From the NCBI RefSeq assembly GCF_009765685.1, contig NZ_LMUY01000114.1, positions 57,312 to 121,311 of the forward strand: DNA of 64,000 nucleotides, read 5' to 3'. Source of the stretch: Acidisphaera sp. L21. Its GTDB lineage: Bacteria; Pseudomonadota; Alphaproteobacteria; Acetobacterales; Acetobacteraceae. The number at the start of each line of letters is the position of its first letter. Positions within the stretch are counted from its first letter, which is position 1. The notes beneath the pieces were generated by a model that saw nothing but the letters and a program-made list of their open reading frames with translations, was not told the DNA's origin and ran no database searches. Below are positions 1-8,941 of the stretch, one piece after another. The translations under genes and the position numbers were made by a program.

Positions 1-12
1 TTGCGCCGATGC

Positions 13-1320
13 TCATTGTCCCCCGACAGCGAGGACCACTTTCGGGATTCCGGCTTCATGATCCGCCATGCGGTTGGCGCCACGTCCGTTCTTTTGTTCT
101 TGGACCAGGACCGCCAGCAAACCGGCACCCACGTAGAGCAGGCCGCCTATCAGCATGGCTCCGTGGAATCCCCCGGACGTGGTTCGCAGCCATCCGAACA
201 TCAAAGGCCCTAGAAAGCCACCGAAATTGCCGATGCCGTTGGCGACGGCCATGCTTGGCCCTGCGACACTTCTTGGCACGGCATCGGCTACCATGATCCA
301 GTAAATCGTGATCCGACCAAACCACAGCCCCGTCGTCATGGTGAGACAGAACAGAAGCACCAACAGATGCCCTTCGCCGAACAGCGCGGCGCCGCACATG
401 AACAGACCGGCCAGCACCGTCGGCACGATAAGGTGCCATCGCCGTTCCTGCATCCGATCCGAACTGGCCGAGATGAGGAACGCCATGCCCACGCTGACCA
501 CGTAGGGAATCGAGGCGAGCACCCCCGCAAGGCCGATGGTGCGGCCGCCCTCCACCAGCAGCGTCGGCAGCCAGAAAGTCAGCCCCCAGAACGCCGTGAG
601 GCCCAGCAAGTTGTAGATCGACAGGATGATGACAGTCGGGTTCCACATCGAGCGGAACCAATGCTGCTGCAGCACTGGGGCTCGCTGAGCTTCCGCATCC
701 AGTTCCGTCACCAGGGCCAGTTTGGTTGCCGGGTCCAACCATGCAGATTGCCGGGGATCGTCCTCGACGGCCCACCACCACACCGCGCACCACAGCAGCG
801 AAGGGATCGCGGTGACAACGAACATCAGTCGCCATCCCACGTAACTGACGGCCAGCCCGCAGACCGCGTTGCCGATGGCTGCGGCGATGGGCGTGCCTAG
901 CAAGGCAAGGTTGGCGCGCGCACGCTCCCGTTGGGTAAACCAGCCGCGCATCACCACTACGATGGCCGGCAGGATGCCACCCTCCGACATGCCGAGCATG
1001 AGACGGTTGACGATCAGTTGGGTCTCCGTCTGCACCAGGGCCGTCGTCGCGGAGACGATCGACCAGCAGACTCCAAGCAGGATGATCGTACGCTTGGCGC
1101 TCCAAGCGGATGTGAGCCTGCCGACCGGGATTTGCAGCGCGAGATAACCCCACGCAAACATGCCTACCGCGAAGCCTAGTTCCGTCGCGGTGAGCCCTAG
1201 ATCGGCCCGCATGCCGGGAAAGGCAACGGCGATGTTCGACTTGTCGATCTGGGCGCAGATATAAAGGATGGTTGCGACGAGTTGTATGCGGATCCATCTG
1301 TTGCGAAGTAGGCTGGACAT
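13..1320 (-). CDS. MFS transporter, ACS (anion:cation symporter) family
   Basis: A 435-residue, 12-helix major facilitator of the inner membrane. The N-terminus carries the ACS-family pattern of a charged helix-1 end (IDKSNIAVAFPGM) followed by GWGY-like FAWGYLALQIPVGRL. This family imports organic anions such as tartrate, phthalate, galactonate or other carboxylates. The start at 1320 is supported by a strong ribosome site (GGGAGG, six bases upstream). It is the last gene of the minus-strand run aldolase-LeuC-LeuD-MFS, so it probably brings in the acid those enzymes degrade. The substrate cannot be read from sequence. Family assignment is firm. Confidence 0.9.
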   Translation of the reverse strand: MSSLLRNRWIRIQLVATILYICAQIDKSNIAVAFPGMRADLGLTATELGFAVGMFAWGYLALQIPVGRLTSAWSAKRTIILLGVCWSIVSATTALVQTETQLIVNRLMLGMSEGGILPAIVVVMRGWFTQRERARANLALLGTPIAAAIGNAVCGLAVSYVGWRLMFVVTAIPSLLWCAVWWWAVEDDPRQSAWLDPATKLALVTELDAEAQRAPVLQQHWFRSMWNPTVIILSIYNLLGLTAFWGLTFWLPTLLVEGGRTIGLAGVLASIPYVVSVGMAFLISASSDRMQERRWHLIVPTVLAGLFMCGAALFGEGHLLVLLFCLTMTTGLWFGRITIYWIMVADAVPRSVAGPSMAVANGIGNFGGFLGPLMFGWLRTTSGGFHGAMLIGGLLYVGAGLLAVLVQEQKNGRGANRMADHEAGIPKVVLAVGGQ

Positions 1321-1424
1321 GGGTTTCCTCCCATATTGCCGAGAGGGTCATTGGTTGCCCTCTCGTTCATCTGGTAGCCAAACTCGGAACTACGTCTTCG
1401 CCGGGCCGTTCCGAAGGACCCGAA

Positions 1425-2054
1425 TCAGGCTTGGCTGGTGATGGGCAGCCACGGGAACGCCATGCGCCGTTTTGCCTCGAAGGCGACGATCTCTGCCCCG
1501 TGGCTCTCCGTCACGCTGATATCGTCCTGGCCGAGGATCAGGCGCTCCTTGCGCAGCGGATTGATGTCAAAAGAATGTCGTGCGCCGGCCGGGTCGATAA
1601 CGAGTTGGTTGGGCAGGTCGATTGTGATCTCGCTGCCCGGGCGGGCACGGACGGCAGCCCAAAGCTGGTGGATCACTGCTTCGTCGAGTGTCACGAGCAA
1701 GATGCCGTTTTGCAAGCAGTTGCCATAGAAGATCTCGGCAAAGCTGGGGCCGATCAGCGCGCGAAACCCGTAATCCATCACGGCATAGGCGGCCCCTTCG
1801 CGGGAGGAGCCGCAGCCAAAGTCGGCATCGGTCAACAGTATTTGGGGAGTGCCATAGGCGGCGTCGTTCAGCGCGCATTCGGGGCGGGGCTGCTCGTTCT
1901 CATCGAACCGGACGTCGTGCAGGAAGGCCTCGCTGTAGTCATGGCCTGGGCGACGATGCCGCCGCATGTAACGACCGGGCAGGATCATGCCGGTGTCGAT
2001 CTTGGCGATCGGCAGCGGCACCGCGGCGGCGGTCAGGATCGTGAAGGGTTGCAT
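1425..2054 (-). CDS. LeuD-like small subunit of an aconitase-family hydro-lyase (module 1)
   Basis: 209 residues, the usual size for the swivelling small subunit of 3-isopropylmalate dehydratase. It has the family fingerprint GCGSSREGAAYA and the N-terminal D-T-x-x-I-LPGRYM segment. It would pair with the large subunit encoded just upstream (2064-3482, ten bases apart) to dehydrate or hydrate a 2-hydroxy-di- or tricarboxylic acid. Neighbouring a carboxylate MFS and an aldolase rather than leuA/leuB, it is more likely catabolic (for example citramalate/citraconate or a methylated malate) than leucine biosynthetic. The substrate is inference. Confidence 0.85.
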   Translation of the reverse strand: MQPFTILTAAAVPLPIAKIDTGMILPGRYMRRHRRPGHDYSEAFLHDVRFDENEQPRPECALNDAAYGTPQILLTDADFGCGSSREGAAYAVMDYGFRALIGPSFAEIFYGNCLQNGILLVTLDEAVIHQLWAAVRARPGSEITIDLPNQLVIDPAGARHSFDINPLRKERLILGQDDISVTESHGAEIVAFEAKRRMAFPWLPITSQA

Positions 2055-2063
2055 GGGATGTTC

Positions 2064-3482
2064 CTAAGGAGACGTCAGATGGCGTACGTCCGTCAAGCGG
2101 CCCATGATGGCTGCGGCAGCGACCATGGCCGGGCTCATGATGTGCGTCATCGCATTACGACCCTGCCGCCCCTCGAAGTTGCGATTGGTGGTTGAGGCGC
2201 AGCGCTGGCCCGGACCGACGATCTCTCCGTTGGAGCCGTTGCACATTGCGCAGCCGGAATCCCGCCACTCCAGGCCAGACTCAAGGAAGATGCGGTGCAG
2301 ACCCTCCGCCTCCGCCTGGCGCTTCACCTCGCTGGACCCAGCGGACACCATCCCCGGCACCGCCACCTTGCGCCCCCGCAACACGCCGGCCGCGGCGCGC
2401 AGATCCTCGATGCGGCTGTTGGTGCAGGACCCGATGAACACGCGGTCGATCCGGATCTCGGATAAGGGTGTCGCCGGGATCAACTGCATATACTCCAACG
2501 CACGGCCGACATGGCGGCTGCGCTCGTGGTCGTCAAAGCTGCTGGGATCCGGCACCACCCCATCGATCGGGGAACAATCCTCCGGGCTGGTGCCCCACGT
2601 CACCATTGGCGCGACCGTGGCTGCGTCCAGATGAAGCTCGCGATCGAAGACGGCGCCGGGATCTGTCGGCAATGTCCGCCAATAGGCCAAGGCGCGGTCC
2701 CAGTGTTCGCCCTTCGGCGCGCGTTCGCATTGCGCCAGATGGGCAAACGTGATGTCGTCCGGCGCGATCATGCCGATGCGTGCGCCCGCCTCGATCGACA
2801 TATTGCAGATCGTCAAGCGCCCTTCCATCGACATGCCGCGGATCGTCGATCCGGCATATTCGAACGCGTAGCCGGCACCGCCGCCAATTCCGGTCTGCCG
2901 AATAATCGATAGGATCACATCCTTGGCGGTGACGCCCGTTCCAAGGGCGCCGTCGATGGTGATGCGCATGGTCCGCGGTCGCTTCATCCAGACGGTCTGC
3001 GTGGCGACGACGTGGCGCAACTGGTTCGATGCGCCGACGGGAATGGCGCAGGCCCCCATTGCACCATGTGTCGCGGTGTGGGAATCGTTGCAGGTGATCA
3101 GCATGCCGGGCTGCGAGATGCCCAGTTCCGGCCCTACCACATGAGCAATACCTTGCTTGGCGTGATGCATGTTCAAATGGGGCAGGCCGAAATCTGCAGC
3201 GTTGCCCGCCATCATGGCGACGACGTTGCGAATTTCGGGGTTTGGAATGCCCTCTACCCCCGCCGCGCGATTGATGGTCGGCAGGTAATGGTCGGTGATG
3301 GCCAGGTGCTGTTCCGGCCGGCGACTGGTGCGGCCTTCCAGCCGCAATTGGTCGAACGCGAGGAAGGAGCCACCTTCGTTGAGGTAGTTGAAATCGACGT
3401 AGAGCAAGTCCTCGCCTTGGGGCGACGTGACGATGATGTGCTCACCCCACACTTTCTCGAACAGCGTCCTTGCGCTCAGCAT
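2064..3482 (-). CDS. LeuC-like large subunit of an aconitase-family hydro-lyase (module 1)
   Basis: 472 residues from the ATG at 3482, which begins MLSARTLFEKVW as in typical LeuC. An upstream in-frame ATG (3506) would add eight unlike residues. The three cysteines that bind the [4Fe-4S] cluster are visible in IGSCTNSR and SGCAMCNG, and the TTNRNFEGRQG active-site segment is intact. Together with the downstream small subunit it forms an active-looking heterodimer. It lies 23 bases after the HpcH/HpaI aldolase gene in one apparent operon. It is distinct in sequence from the second LeuC at 8941-10335, so this is not a recent duplication. Confidence 0.88.
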   Translation of the reverse strand: MLSARTLFEKVWGEHIIVTSPQGEDLLYVDFNYLNEGGSFLAFDQLRLEGRTSRRPEQHLAITDHYLPTINRAAGVEGIPNPEIRNVVAMMAGNAADFGLPHLNMHHAKQGIAHVVGPELGISQPGMLITCNDSHTATHGAMGACAIPVGASNQLRHVVATQTVWMKRPRTMRITIDGALGTGVTAKDVILSIIRQTGIGGGAGYAFEYAGSTIRGMSMEGRLTICNMSIEAGARIGMIAPDDITFAHLAQCERAPKGEHWDRALAYWRTLPTDPGAVFDRELHLDAATVAPMVTWGTSPEDCSPIDGVVPDPSSFDDHERSRHVGRALEYMQLIPATPLSEIRIDRVFIGSCTNSRIEDLRAAAGVLRGRKVAVPGMVSAGSSEVKRQAEAEGLHRIFLESGLEWRDSGCAMCNGSNGEIVGPGQRCASTTNRNFEGRQGRNAMTHIMSPAMVAAAAIMGRLTDVRHLTSP

Positions 3483-3505
3483 CGTATCAATTCCCTCCAT
3501 GTGCA

Positions 3506-4276
3506 TTAGCCGGCGCGGGCTGCCGCGAGTGACCGCTTTGCCTGGCCCAATAGCAGCGGCAAGTCACCGCCGACCGAGATGAAGCTGCATCCTCTGGCCA
3601 GCCACCCGGCGGCGAGCGACGGCTCGCCAGTGGACATGCCGACGATCTTGCCCGCGCGCAGGATGGTGGCCACGGCGTCTTCGATGGCGGCAACGACTTC
3701 CGGATGCTCGGTCTGTCCGAAATGGCCCATGTCTGCTGCCAAATCTGCCGGGCCGAACAGCAGCGCATCGATGCCATCGACGGCAGCGATCTCGGCGACA
3801 TTCCTGATTGCCGTGCGCGACTCGATTTGCACGATCAGGCAGATGCGGTCTTCGCCTCGCGTGGGGCCAAGATCGAGATTGTCGTAGCGGTTGCCTCGGT
3901 GAAACCGGGCGGCACTGCGCAGGCCACGTGGTGGATACAATGCGGCGGATGCGACCCGCTGGGCCTGCGCCGCCGTTTCGACCATGGGGACGACTAGCGT
4001 CTCGATACCGATGTCCAGCAACCCCTGGATCACCGCCGGGTCATCGCTCGGCAGTCGCACCACGGCGCTGGCACCCGTGCCTGCCAAGGCCTGCGCCTGG
4101 TGTAGAACCGACATCAGGCTGTTCGGCGAGTGCTCCATATCGATGTAGACATAGTCGCAGCCCGCGTATCCGAGCGCCTCAGCCACGATCGGACTGCAGA
4201 ATTGCGTGCGGATGCCGATTTGCGGTTGTCTGTCTGACAGCTTCTGCTTGAACGATGGCGTGTCAGTGGCGACCAT
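3506..4276 (-). CDS. HpcH/HpaI family aldolase
   Basis: 256 residues, standard for this metal-dependent class II pyruvate/oxaloacetate aldolase family (HpaI, GarL, YfaU). Visible active-site elements are the DMEHSP base histidine, VVRLP arginine, the QIES glutamate and GPADLAADMG aspartate that hold the metal. It should split or form a 4-hydroxy-2-oxo acid, releasing pyruvate. It is the first gene of the minus-strand module 1, divergent from the LysR gene, and has a GGGGAG ribosome site before the ATG. The likely role is C-C cleavage of the product of the adjoining LeuCD-type hydratase. The exact substrate is unknown. Confidence 0.88.
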   Translation of the reverse strand: MVATDTPSFKQKLSDRQPQIGIRTQFCSPIVAEALGYAGCDYVYIDMEHSPNSLMSVLHQAQALAGTGASAVVRLPSDDPAVIQGLLDIGIETLVVPMVETAAQAQRVASAALYPPRGLRSAARFHRGNRYDNLDLGPTRGEDRICLIVQIESRTAIRNVAEIAAVDGIDALLFGPADLAADMGHFGQTEHPEVVAAIEDAVATILRAGKIVGMSTGEPSLAAGWLARGCSFISVGGDLPLLLGQAKRSLAAARAG

Positions 4277-4315
4277 GTCACAGATTCTCCCCGGTTACTA
4301 AACGGTTGCCAGCGC

Positions 4316-4334
4316 GCTTATACAAATTATAAGC
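4316..4334. promoter_or_regulatory. Palindrome between the aldolase operon and the LysR gene (candidate LysR operator)
   Basis: GCTTATA-CAAAT-TATAAGC is a perfect 7-bp inverted repeat with a 5-bp AT spacer, in the 119-bp divergent intergenic region. The AT-rich core and T...A dyad fit a LysR-type binding site. Binding by the adjacent regulator is inference from position. Confidence 0.6.
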
Positions 4335-4395
4335 TGCGTCGATTGAAGCGCAAGCTTTTCGTGCGATGCTGCGGACGGCCCCCCATGGAAGGTGC

Positions 4396-5448
4396 ATGAC
4401 GACGATACGACACGATCTCCGAGACGAACCGGCCGAGCCGCTCAACGCCCGCAGCCTCATCGGGCAAGGCCTGTCGGCCCGTGCGTTGGAGGTGTTCGTG
4501 GCAGTCGCGCGCACGGGCAGCATGAGCGCGGCAGCTCAGCATCTGGGTTTGACGCAACCGGCGGTGTCGCAATTCATCGGGCAGATGGAGCGCGCGCTGG
4601 ACGTCCAATTATTCGACCGGTCGCGCCGGCCGCCCGTGCTCACGTTGAAGGGCGCCGCCTTGCTGGAGCCCGCGCGGGCGCTGGTGAATGGCATCGAGCG
4701 GTTTGACAATGCGCTGCGGTGGAGCACGAGCGAGCAGTTGCCGCTGCTGCGGATCGGCATGCTGAACAGCTTTGCGGAGGCGATCGGCCCCGCCGTGCTG
4801 TCGCGACTGCGTTCGATGGCAGCGCAGCTCACCGTTGAATCCGGTTTCAACGCCACCCGGGCCCGGGCGGTCGCGGACCGCGAGTTCGACTTCGTCGTGA
4901 CATCCGACGAATCGCCCCCGCTACCCGGCGTGACGATCGTGCCGATCATGACCGAGCCGTTCCTGATCGTGGCGCCCCCGGATTATGCTGAGAATCCACA
5001 AGCCCTGAAGCCATTGAGCGAGACGCTGGACCTCATCCGCTTCGGGCGCGATCCTTTTATGAATTCACGGTTCGACCAGACGCTACGCTCCTGGGGTATC
5101 ACGCCCCGGCGGCGCTATCACATGGATACGCATGCTGCCGTGCTGGCAATGGTGGCGGCGGGTTTTGGCTGGACGATCATGCCGCCCCTCGCCGTCTATC
5201 GCGCCATCGCCCGCGGCGAACGGTTTGCGATTGCGCCCTATCCAGACCCGTCGATGAAGCGGGTGATGATGATTGCCGCGCGCGATGGCGAGGGCGCACA
5301 CGTGGTGCGCCATATTCACGAGGCGGCAACGCTAGAACTGCGATCCAGCGTGATCCCAGTCATTCGAACGCATTTGCCTGAGGTCGCCCACCTGATGACA
5401 CTGCACGAGCTGGCAGAGGAGGAGCCGGGCTCGTCTGCTGCATCCTAA
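4396..5448 (+). CDS. LysR-family transcriptional regulator
   Basis: 350 residues from the ATG at 4396 (GGAAGG just upstream); an in-frame ATG at 4366 is less likely. The winged helix-turn-helix (ALEVFVAVARTGSMSAAAQH then LTQPAVSQFIGQME) is at about residues 25-80, followed by a periplasmic-binding-type effector domain. It is transcribed away from the aldolase/LeuCD/MFS operon across a palindrome, the classic arrangement for a LysR activator that senses the pathway's substrate. It probably controls module 1. The effector is unknown. Confidence 0.9.
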   Translation: MTTIRHDLRDEPAEPLNARSLIGQGLSARALEVFVAVARTGSMSAAAQHLGLTQPAVSQFIGQMERALDVQLFDRSRRPPVLTLKGAALLEPARALVNGIERFDNALRWSTSEQLPLLRIGMLNSFAEAIGPAVLSRLRSMAAQLTVESGFNATRARAVADREFDFVVTSDESPPLPGVTIVPIMTEPFLIVAPPDYAENPQALKPLSETLDLIRFGRDPFMNSRFDQTLRSWGITPRRRYHMDTHAAVLAMVAAGFGWTIMPPLAVYRAIARGERFAIAPYPDPSMKRVMMIAARDGEGAHVVRHIHEAATLELRSSVIPVIRTHLPEVAHLMTLHELAEEEPGSSAAS

Positions 5449-5487
5449 CTGCGAGGATGGTTAGCAGCATGTTCACACGTCGGCGGC

Positions 5488-5613
5488 GATGTCGTGCGGG
5501 TTGACCTTCGGCATTGAGCGGTGACGGAGTTCCCGCTCACGCAGGTCAACGAAGGCATAACGCATGCAGCCGCCGAGGCGGGGCCGTTCAAGCTGACGGT
5601 GCTCAAACCCTAG
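5488..5613 (+). pseudogene. Alcohol dehydrogenase C-terminal remnant
   Basis: In one forward frame the sequence reads VTEFPLTQVNEGITHAAA then EAGPFKLTVLKP and a stop. This is the typical C-terminal helix-strand of zinc-type (MDR) alcohol dehydrogenases: PL..VNEA..H......K.TVL.P. A TGA at 5515-5517 interrupts the frame immediately upstream (RVDLRH-stop-AVTEF), and nothing resembling the Rossmann or zinc domains precedes it because the LysR gene ends at 5448. I read it as a short decayed tail, not an expressed gene. The match is by eye to the family pattern. Confidence 0.45.
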
Positions 5614-5782
5614 CGATCTGCACGGATCGACATTCATCATTGTAAATCGCGCGTGACGGGCTGAACCAGCGTGGCCCGGCGCTCTTACAACCAGCGAGGG
5701 GCCAAGCTCTCTCATTCGAAACTCGGGGCTGCGATCAAAATGGTCGTGCCCCGTCTTGCATCGAAATACGGACGTGCCGCGT

Positions 5783-6040
5783 ATGACAATTCACACTGAT
5801 GCTGCTGGCCACACGCTCGGCGCCCGGATTCATCCGGAAACCCATCAGGTTCTACATCGTGACGTGCGCCAGCAGGTCTTCAAGGCCGACGATGGTGTCG
5901 TGGTCGTGGCTGATTTGCCGGGCTGGTATCCCGAGGCTGATGGAGAACCGATCCTGACGGCCGATGACGAGAAGATCCGGGTTCGCGCCGTAGCGGCGCT
6001 GAATGCTCTACAACGGGGTTTTTCTCCCGCTTCTCCATAA
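5783..6040 (+). CDS. Truncated MqsA/YgiT-like antitoxin domain protein
   Basis: 85 residues from ATG 5783 (a TTG at 5756 would add nine). The segment DLPGWYPEADGEPILTADDE followed by KIRVRAVAALNALQ matches the linker region of MqsA-type antitoxins (D-hPGWY...G..I....D......A...L). Full proteins continue into a helix-turn-helix domain, which is absent here, and there are no zinc-binding cysteines. No mqsR-like toxin lies beside it. It is probably a remnant, or an orphan short form unable to bind DNA. The family call is by pattern and moderately secure; function is doubtful. Confidence 0.45.
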   Translation: MTIHTDAAGHTLGARIHPETHQVLHRDVRQQVFKADDGVVVVADLPGWYPEADGEPILTADDEKIRVRAVAALNALQRGFSPASP

Positions 6041-6071
6041 AGCGATCGCCATCGATGATGGGCTGGCGTTC

Positions 6072-7406
6072 TCACCTGGTGGCGCTGAGCCGATCAGCTT
6101 TCGGGGTCACGATGCTGGTGTGGCCGAGATGCAGCGGAAGAAAGCGCAAGTACCAGGCAAGGCCTAATGCAAGCACGCCACCCAGCACCTCCTGCCAGAC
6201 TGGCACGGAGAGCCCGAAACTGCGGACCAGCCACGCAACGACGAGCGGCGTCAGGCCCGAGACCACGGCCGTACCCACGCTGTAGGGAAATGCGAAGCCG
6301 CTTTGGCGGATTGCGGTGGGAAACAGTGCGCAGGTCAGGCCCGAGATCAGCGAATGGATCACCCCGCATAGCGCTCCCACGATCGCCAGCCCGGCCGCGA
6401 GGCCCGCAGCGCTACCCTGCAGCGTTGGCAGTTCGGAGAAGAACCAAGTTGCAGACGCAGCATTGAGCACCCCACCGATGACAAGCAATCGCGGCCATCC
6501 CAGCAATGGGAGCATCGCACCCCAGGCGGGCATGCTCAACACGAAGGCCGCGACGCCACACATATTGGCGACGAAGACCGTGTTGGCCGGGACGTGCTGG
6601 ATGCCGATGAGGTAGGTTGGTAGCCACTGAAAGTAGATGCCCGGCGTGGTGGAGAAAACGAACGTCAACACGACGGCGAACACGCATTGTGCGCGACAAT
6701 CACGCAGGATCTTGGCGATCGGCACCTGCGTCGACAGCTGCCGTTCCTCCCGGATTTGCTCGAACATCGGCGATTCTGCCAAATGGCGGCGCAGATAGGC
6801 GGCCAGCAGCCCGGACAAGCCGCCGAGGATGAATGGTAACCGCCACGCCAATGACACCCAGCCCGGGTCCAGCAGACCCGCAAATTCCTTCGCCAGGAGT
6901 GCCACCCCCGCACCCAGCAGCAAACCGCAATTCACCATGCCCAGGAACAAGCCACTGGCAGGACCCAGGCGGCGGGGCGGGGCGTGTTCGCAGATGAACA
7001 CGGCTGCACCGGGCAGCTCGCCACCCACCGCACATCCCTGCAGAATGCGCAACAGCAGCAATGCGGCTGGCGCCATCCAGCCGGCCGTCGCGTAGGTTGG
7101 CAGCAAGCCCATGAGGAAGGTCGGGAACGACATGAGCAACACGGTGAACACGAAAAGCCGCTTGCGTCCGATCCGGTCGGCATAATGCGCGATGATCATG
7201 CCGGCGATCGGGCGAACCAGGTAGCCGATGGCGAAGATACCAAAAGCCTGGACCTGGGTCTTCCACACGGAATCACCCGGTGGAAACAGATCGGTGCCAA
7301 GAGCGGCGGCGACGAAAACATAGACCTGGAAATCGAAATATTCCAGCATGCCGCCCAACGATGCCAAGCCGACGTTTTGTAGTTCCTTGATACCTTGACG
7401 GTTCAT
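6072..7406 (-). CDS. MFS transporter, metabolite:H+ symporter (MHS) family
   Basis: 444 residues with twelve predicted helices. The N-terminal LASLGGMLEYFDFQVYVF and the RPIAGMIIAHYADRIGRKR loop are signatures of the MHS family (citrate, alpha-ketoglutarate, proline/betaine, shikimate carriers). It is the distal gene of the second catabolic module, downstream of the LeuC2-LeuD2-lyase group, and is expected to import that module's carboxylate substrate. Stop and next gene (lyase at 7458) are about 50 bases apart, so the four genes are probably co-transcribed. Family call firm; substrate unknown. Confidence 0.9.
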   Translation of the reverse strand: MNRQGIKELQNVGLASLGGMLEYFDFQVYVFVAAALGTDLFPPGDSVWKTQVQAFGIFAIGYLVRPIAGMIIAHYADRIGRKRLFVFTVLLMSFPTFLMGLLPTYATAGWMAPAALLLLRILQGCAVGGELPGAAVFICEHAPPRRLGPASGLFLGMVNCGLLLGAGVALLAKEFAGLLDPGWVSLAWRLPFILGGLSGLLAAYLRRHLAESPMFEQIREERQLSTQVPIAKILRDCRAQCVFAVVLTFVFSTTPGIYFQWLPTYLIGIQHVPANTVFVANMCGVAAFVLSMPAWGAMLPLLGWPRLLVIGGVLNAASATWFFSELPTLQGSAAGLAAGLAIVGALCGVIHSLISGLTCALFPTAIRQSGFAFPYSVGTAVVSGLTPLVVAWLVRSFGLSVPVWQEVLGGVLALGLAWYLRFLPLHLGHTSIVTPKADRLSATR

Positions 7407-7457
7407 GGCTCTCCCTTTCTGCCGCCGACTCTTGCGGTCGCGGTCGCCTCGTTGACG

Positions 7458-8339
7458 TCAGCCTGGCTGTAGGGTCCAGCGATCCTCATCGGCTTGCACG
7501 CCGGGTAGATCGGTCACTTCGTTGTAGTGCGCCATTGGCATCAAGACCGACGCGACCCCCGCCAGTGAGCGGTCTCGGTGCAGGGCCTGCAACACGTGCT
7601 GCATCGCGGCTGCGGCGGCCAGCAAGGCAGCGATGGGAAACATGACGGCTGCGGCACCCGCTGCCTGCGCCGTATCAACGGTTAAATTCGTGGCGCCGGC
7701 CGCCTGGGATACGTTGGCCAAATGGAAACCCGGGATTGCCTTGCAGACACGCGCCAGCGTCTCCGGCGTGTCGGCGCCCTGCACGAACACCATGTCCACC
7801 CCTTCCTGCTGATAGCGGCCAGCACGGTCTATCGCGGCGTCGATGCCCTCGACAGCCAAGGCGTCCGTGCGGGCACACAGCACGAAGGCCGGGTCGCGTC
7901 GCGCATCCAAGGCCGCGCGCAGCTTGGCGATCTGGTCGGCGACGGGAATGACGGCCTTGCCAGCCAGATAGCCGCAGCGTTTCGGCGTTACTTGGTCTTC
8001 GATGAACAGGCCGGCCAATCCAGCGCGCTCGAACGATCGAACGGTCTGCGCGACGTTGTGAACGCCGCCAAACCCGGTATCGGCATCCGCCAGGACCGGC
8101 ACGCCAGACGCGGCGGCGATCCGCGCATAGTGGTCGGCAAAGTCGCGCATGCCAAGCTGGCCCATATCCGGCGCCCCCAACAACGTGCCGGTCGCAGCAT
8201 TGCCGCCCGATGCCAGCGCGTCGAACCCCGTGCGGGTGGCAAGGCGGGCGGATAGGGCGTCGTGCACCCCTGGCAGCACCAGGATTTCGGGCTGGCCAAG
8301 CAATTCACGCAATCTGGATCCGGGATGGATGGGCGTCAT
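7458..8339 (-). CDS. Isocitrate lyase/PEP mutase family C-C lyase (methylisocitrate or dimethylmalate lyase-like)
   Basis: 293 residues, the size of PrpB, 2,3-dimethylmalate lyase and oxaloacetate decarboxylases of this superfamily. The barrel shows LADADTGFGG (metal-binding Asp pair), FIEDQ and the active-site loop PKRCGY, where most lyases have K-[KR]-C-G-H, so the loop histidine is replaced by tyrosine. The ATG overlaps the stop of the LeuD2 gene (ATGA), giving translational coupling. With the LeuCD pair it resembles dimethylmaleate hydratase plus dimethylmalate lyase of nicotinate breakdown, which yields pyruvate and propionate. That pathway assignment is inference; the Cys points to a lyase rather than a mutase. 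Confidence 0.85.
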   Translation of the reverse strand: MTPIHPGSRLRELLGQPEILVLPGVHDALSARLATRTGFDALASGGNAATGTLLGAPDMGQLGMRDFADHYARIAAASGVPVLADADTGFGGVHNVAQTVRSFERAGLAGLFIEDQVTPKRCGYLAGKAVIPVADQIAKLRAALDARRDPAFVLCARTDALAVEGIDAAIDRAGRYQQEGVDMVFVQGADTPETLARVCKAIPGFHLANVSQAAGATNLTVDTAQAAGAAAVMFPIAALLAAAAAMQHVLQALHRDRSLAGVASVLMPMAHYNEVTDLPGVQADEDRWTLQPG

Positions 8340-8941
8340 AGCGGCGTCCTTAGTGTCTGGAGCCAGGGTTGGCCGGCTTTTTCCGCGGATTCCCAGCGAT
8401 CTATCGCTGTGGCCTCGAGTAAGGTCATGCCTATTTCATCGAGTCCTTCCAGCAGTGCCGTCTTATCTGCAGCCGGCAAGTCGAATGCCATCTCGAACCC
8501 TGGGGACGTGACACGCTGCGTCGCCAGGTCCACCAGCAGGTGCACCGGGTCCTGGGTGTCGCGCAGCATACTGCGCAGACGTGCAAGGCCTTCCGCACCG
8601 GCGGCGATCGGCAGGATGCCGTTGCGGATGCAATTGTCTCGGAAAACCTCGCCGAAGCTGGCGGCGATCAGCACGCGGATACCGAATTCGTCCAGAGCCC
8701 AACAAGCGTGCTCCCGCGTGCTGCCACAGCCGAAATTGGCGCCGGACACCAGGATCGCGGTCTTCTCCCACCCTGGGCGATTCAGCACGAAGGCCGGGTC
8801 GCGCCGCCACAATGCGAACAGGCCGGCGCCGTAGTCTGGGTCGATGCCGCGCATGAAGGCGGCGGGTAGCACTTGGTCGGTATCGATGTTGTCGCGGTCC
8901 AGCAGCGTCGCAACCGACTCTACGGGTTGAAAACGGCGCAT
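8336..8941 (-). CDS. LeuD-like small subunit of an aconitase-family hydro-lyase (module 2)
   Basis: 201 residues from the ATG at 8941, which overlaps the stop of the large-subunit gene; a start ten codons earlier is possible but would lie deeper inside it. The GCGSTREHACWALDEFG fingerprint and the N-terminal DNIDTDQVLPA are classic LeuD. It partners the LeuC-like protein encoded immediately upstream. Overlapping starts and stops on both sides (LeuC2, lyase) show a tightly coupled operon, expected when the two subunits and the lyase are needed together. Confidence 0.87.
   Translation of the reverse strand: MRRFQPVESVATLLDRDNIDTDQVLPAAFMRGIDPDYGAGLFALWRRDPAFVLNRPGWEKTAILVSGANFGCGSTREHACWALDEFGIRVLIAASFGEVFRDNCIRNGILPIAAGAEGLARLRSMLRDTQDPVHLLVDLATQRVTSPGFEMAFDLPAADKTALLEGLDEIGMTLLEATAIDRWESAEKAGQPWLQTLRTPL

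Noticed and set aside
1425..3482. Leucine biosynthesis leuCD
   Set aside because: No leuA/leuB nearby, two divergent copies in the window, and linkage to carriers, lyases and catabolic-type regulators favour another substrate.
5473..5715. 80-residue minus-strand frame after the LysR gene
   Set aside because: The opposite strand carries a recognisable dehydrogenase tail in this interval; the minus frame has no motif.
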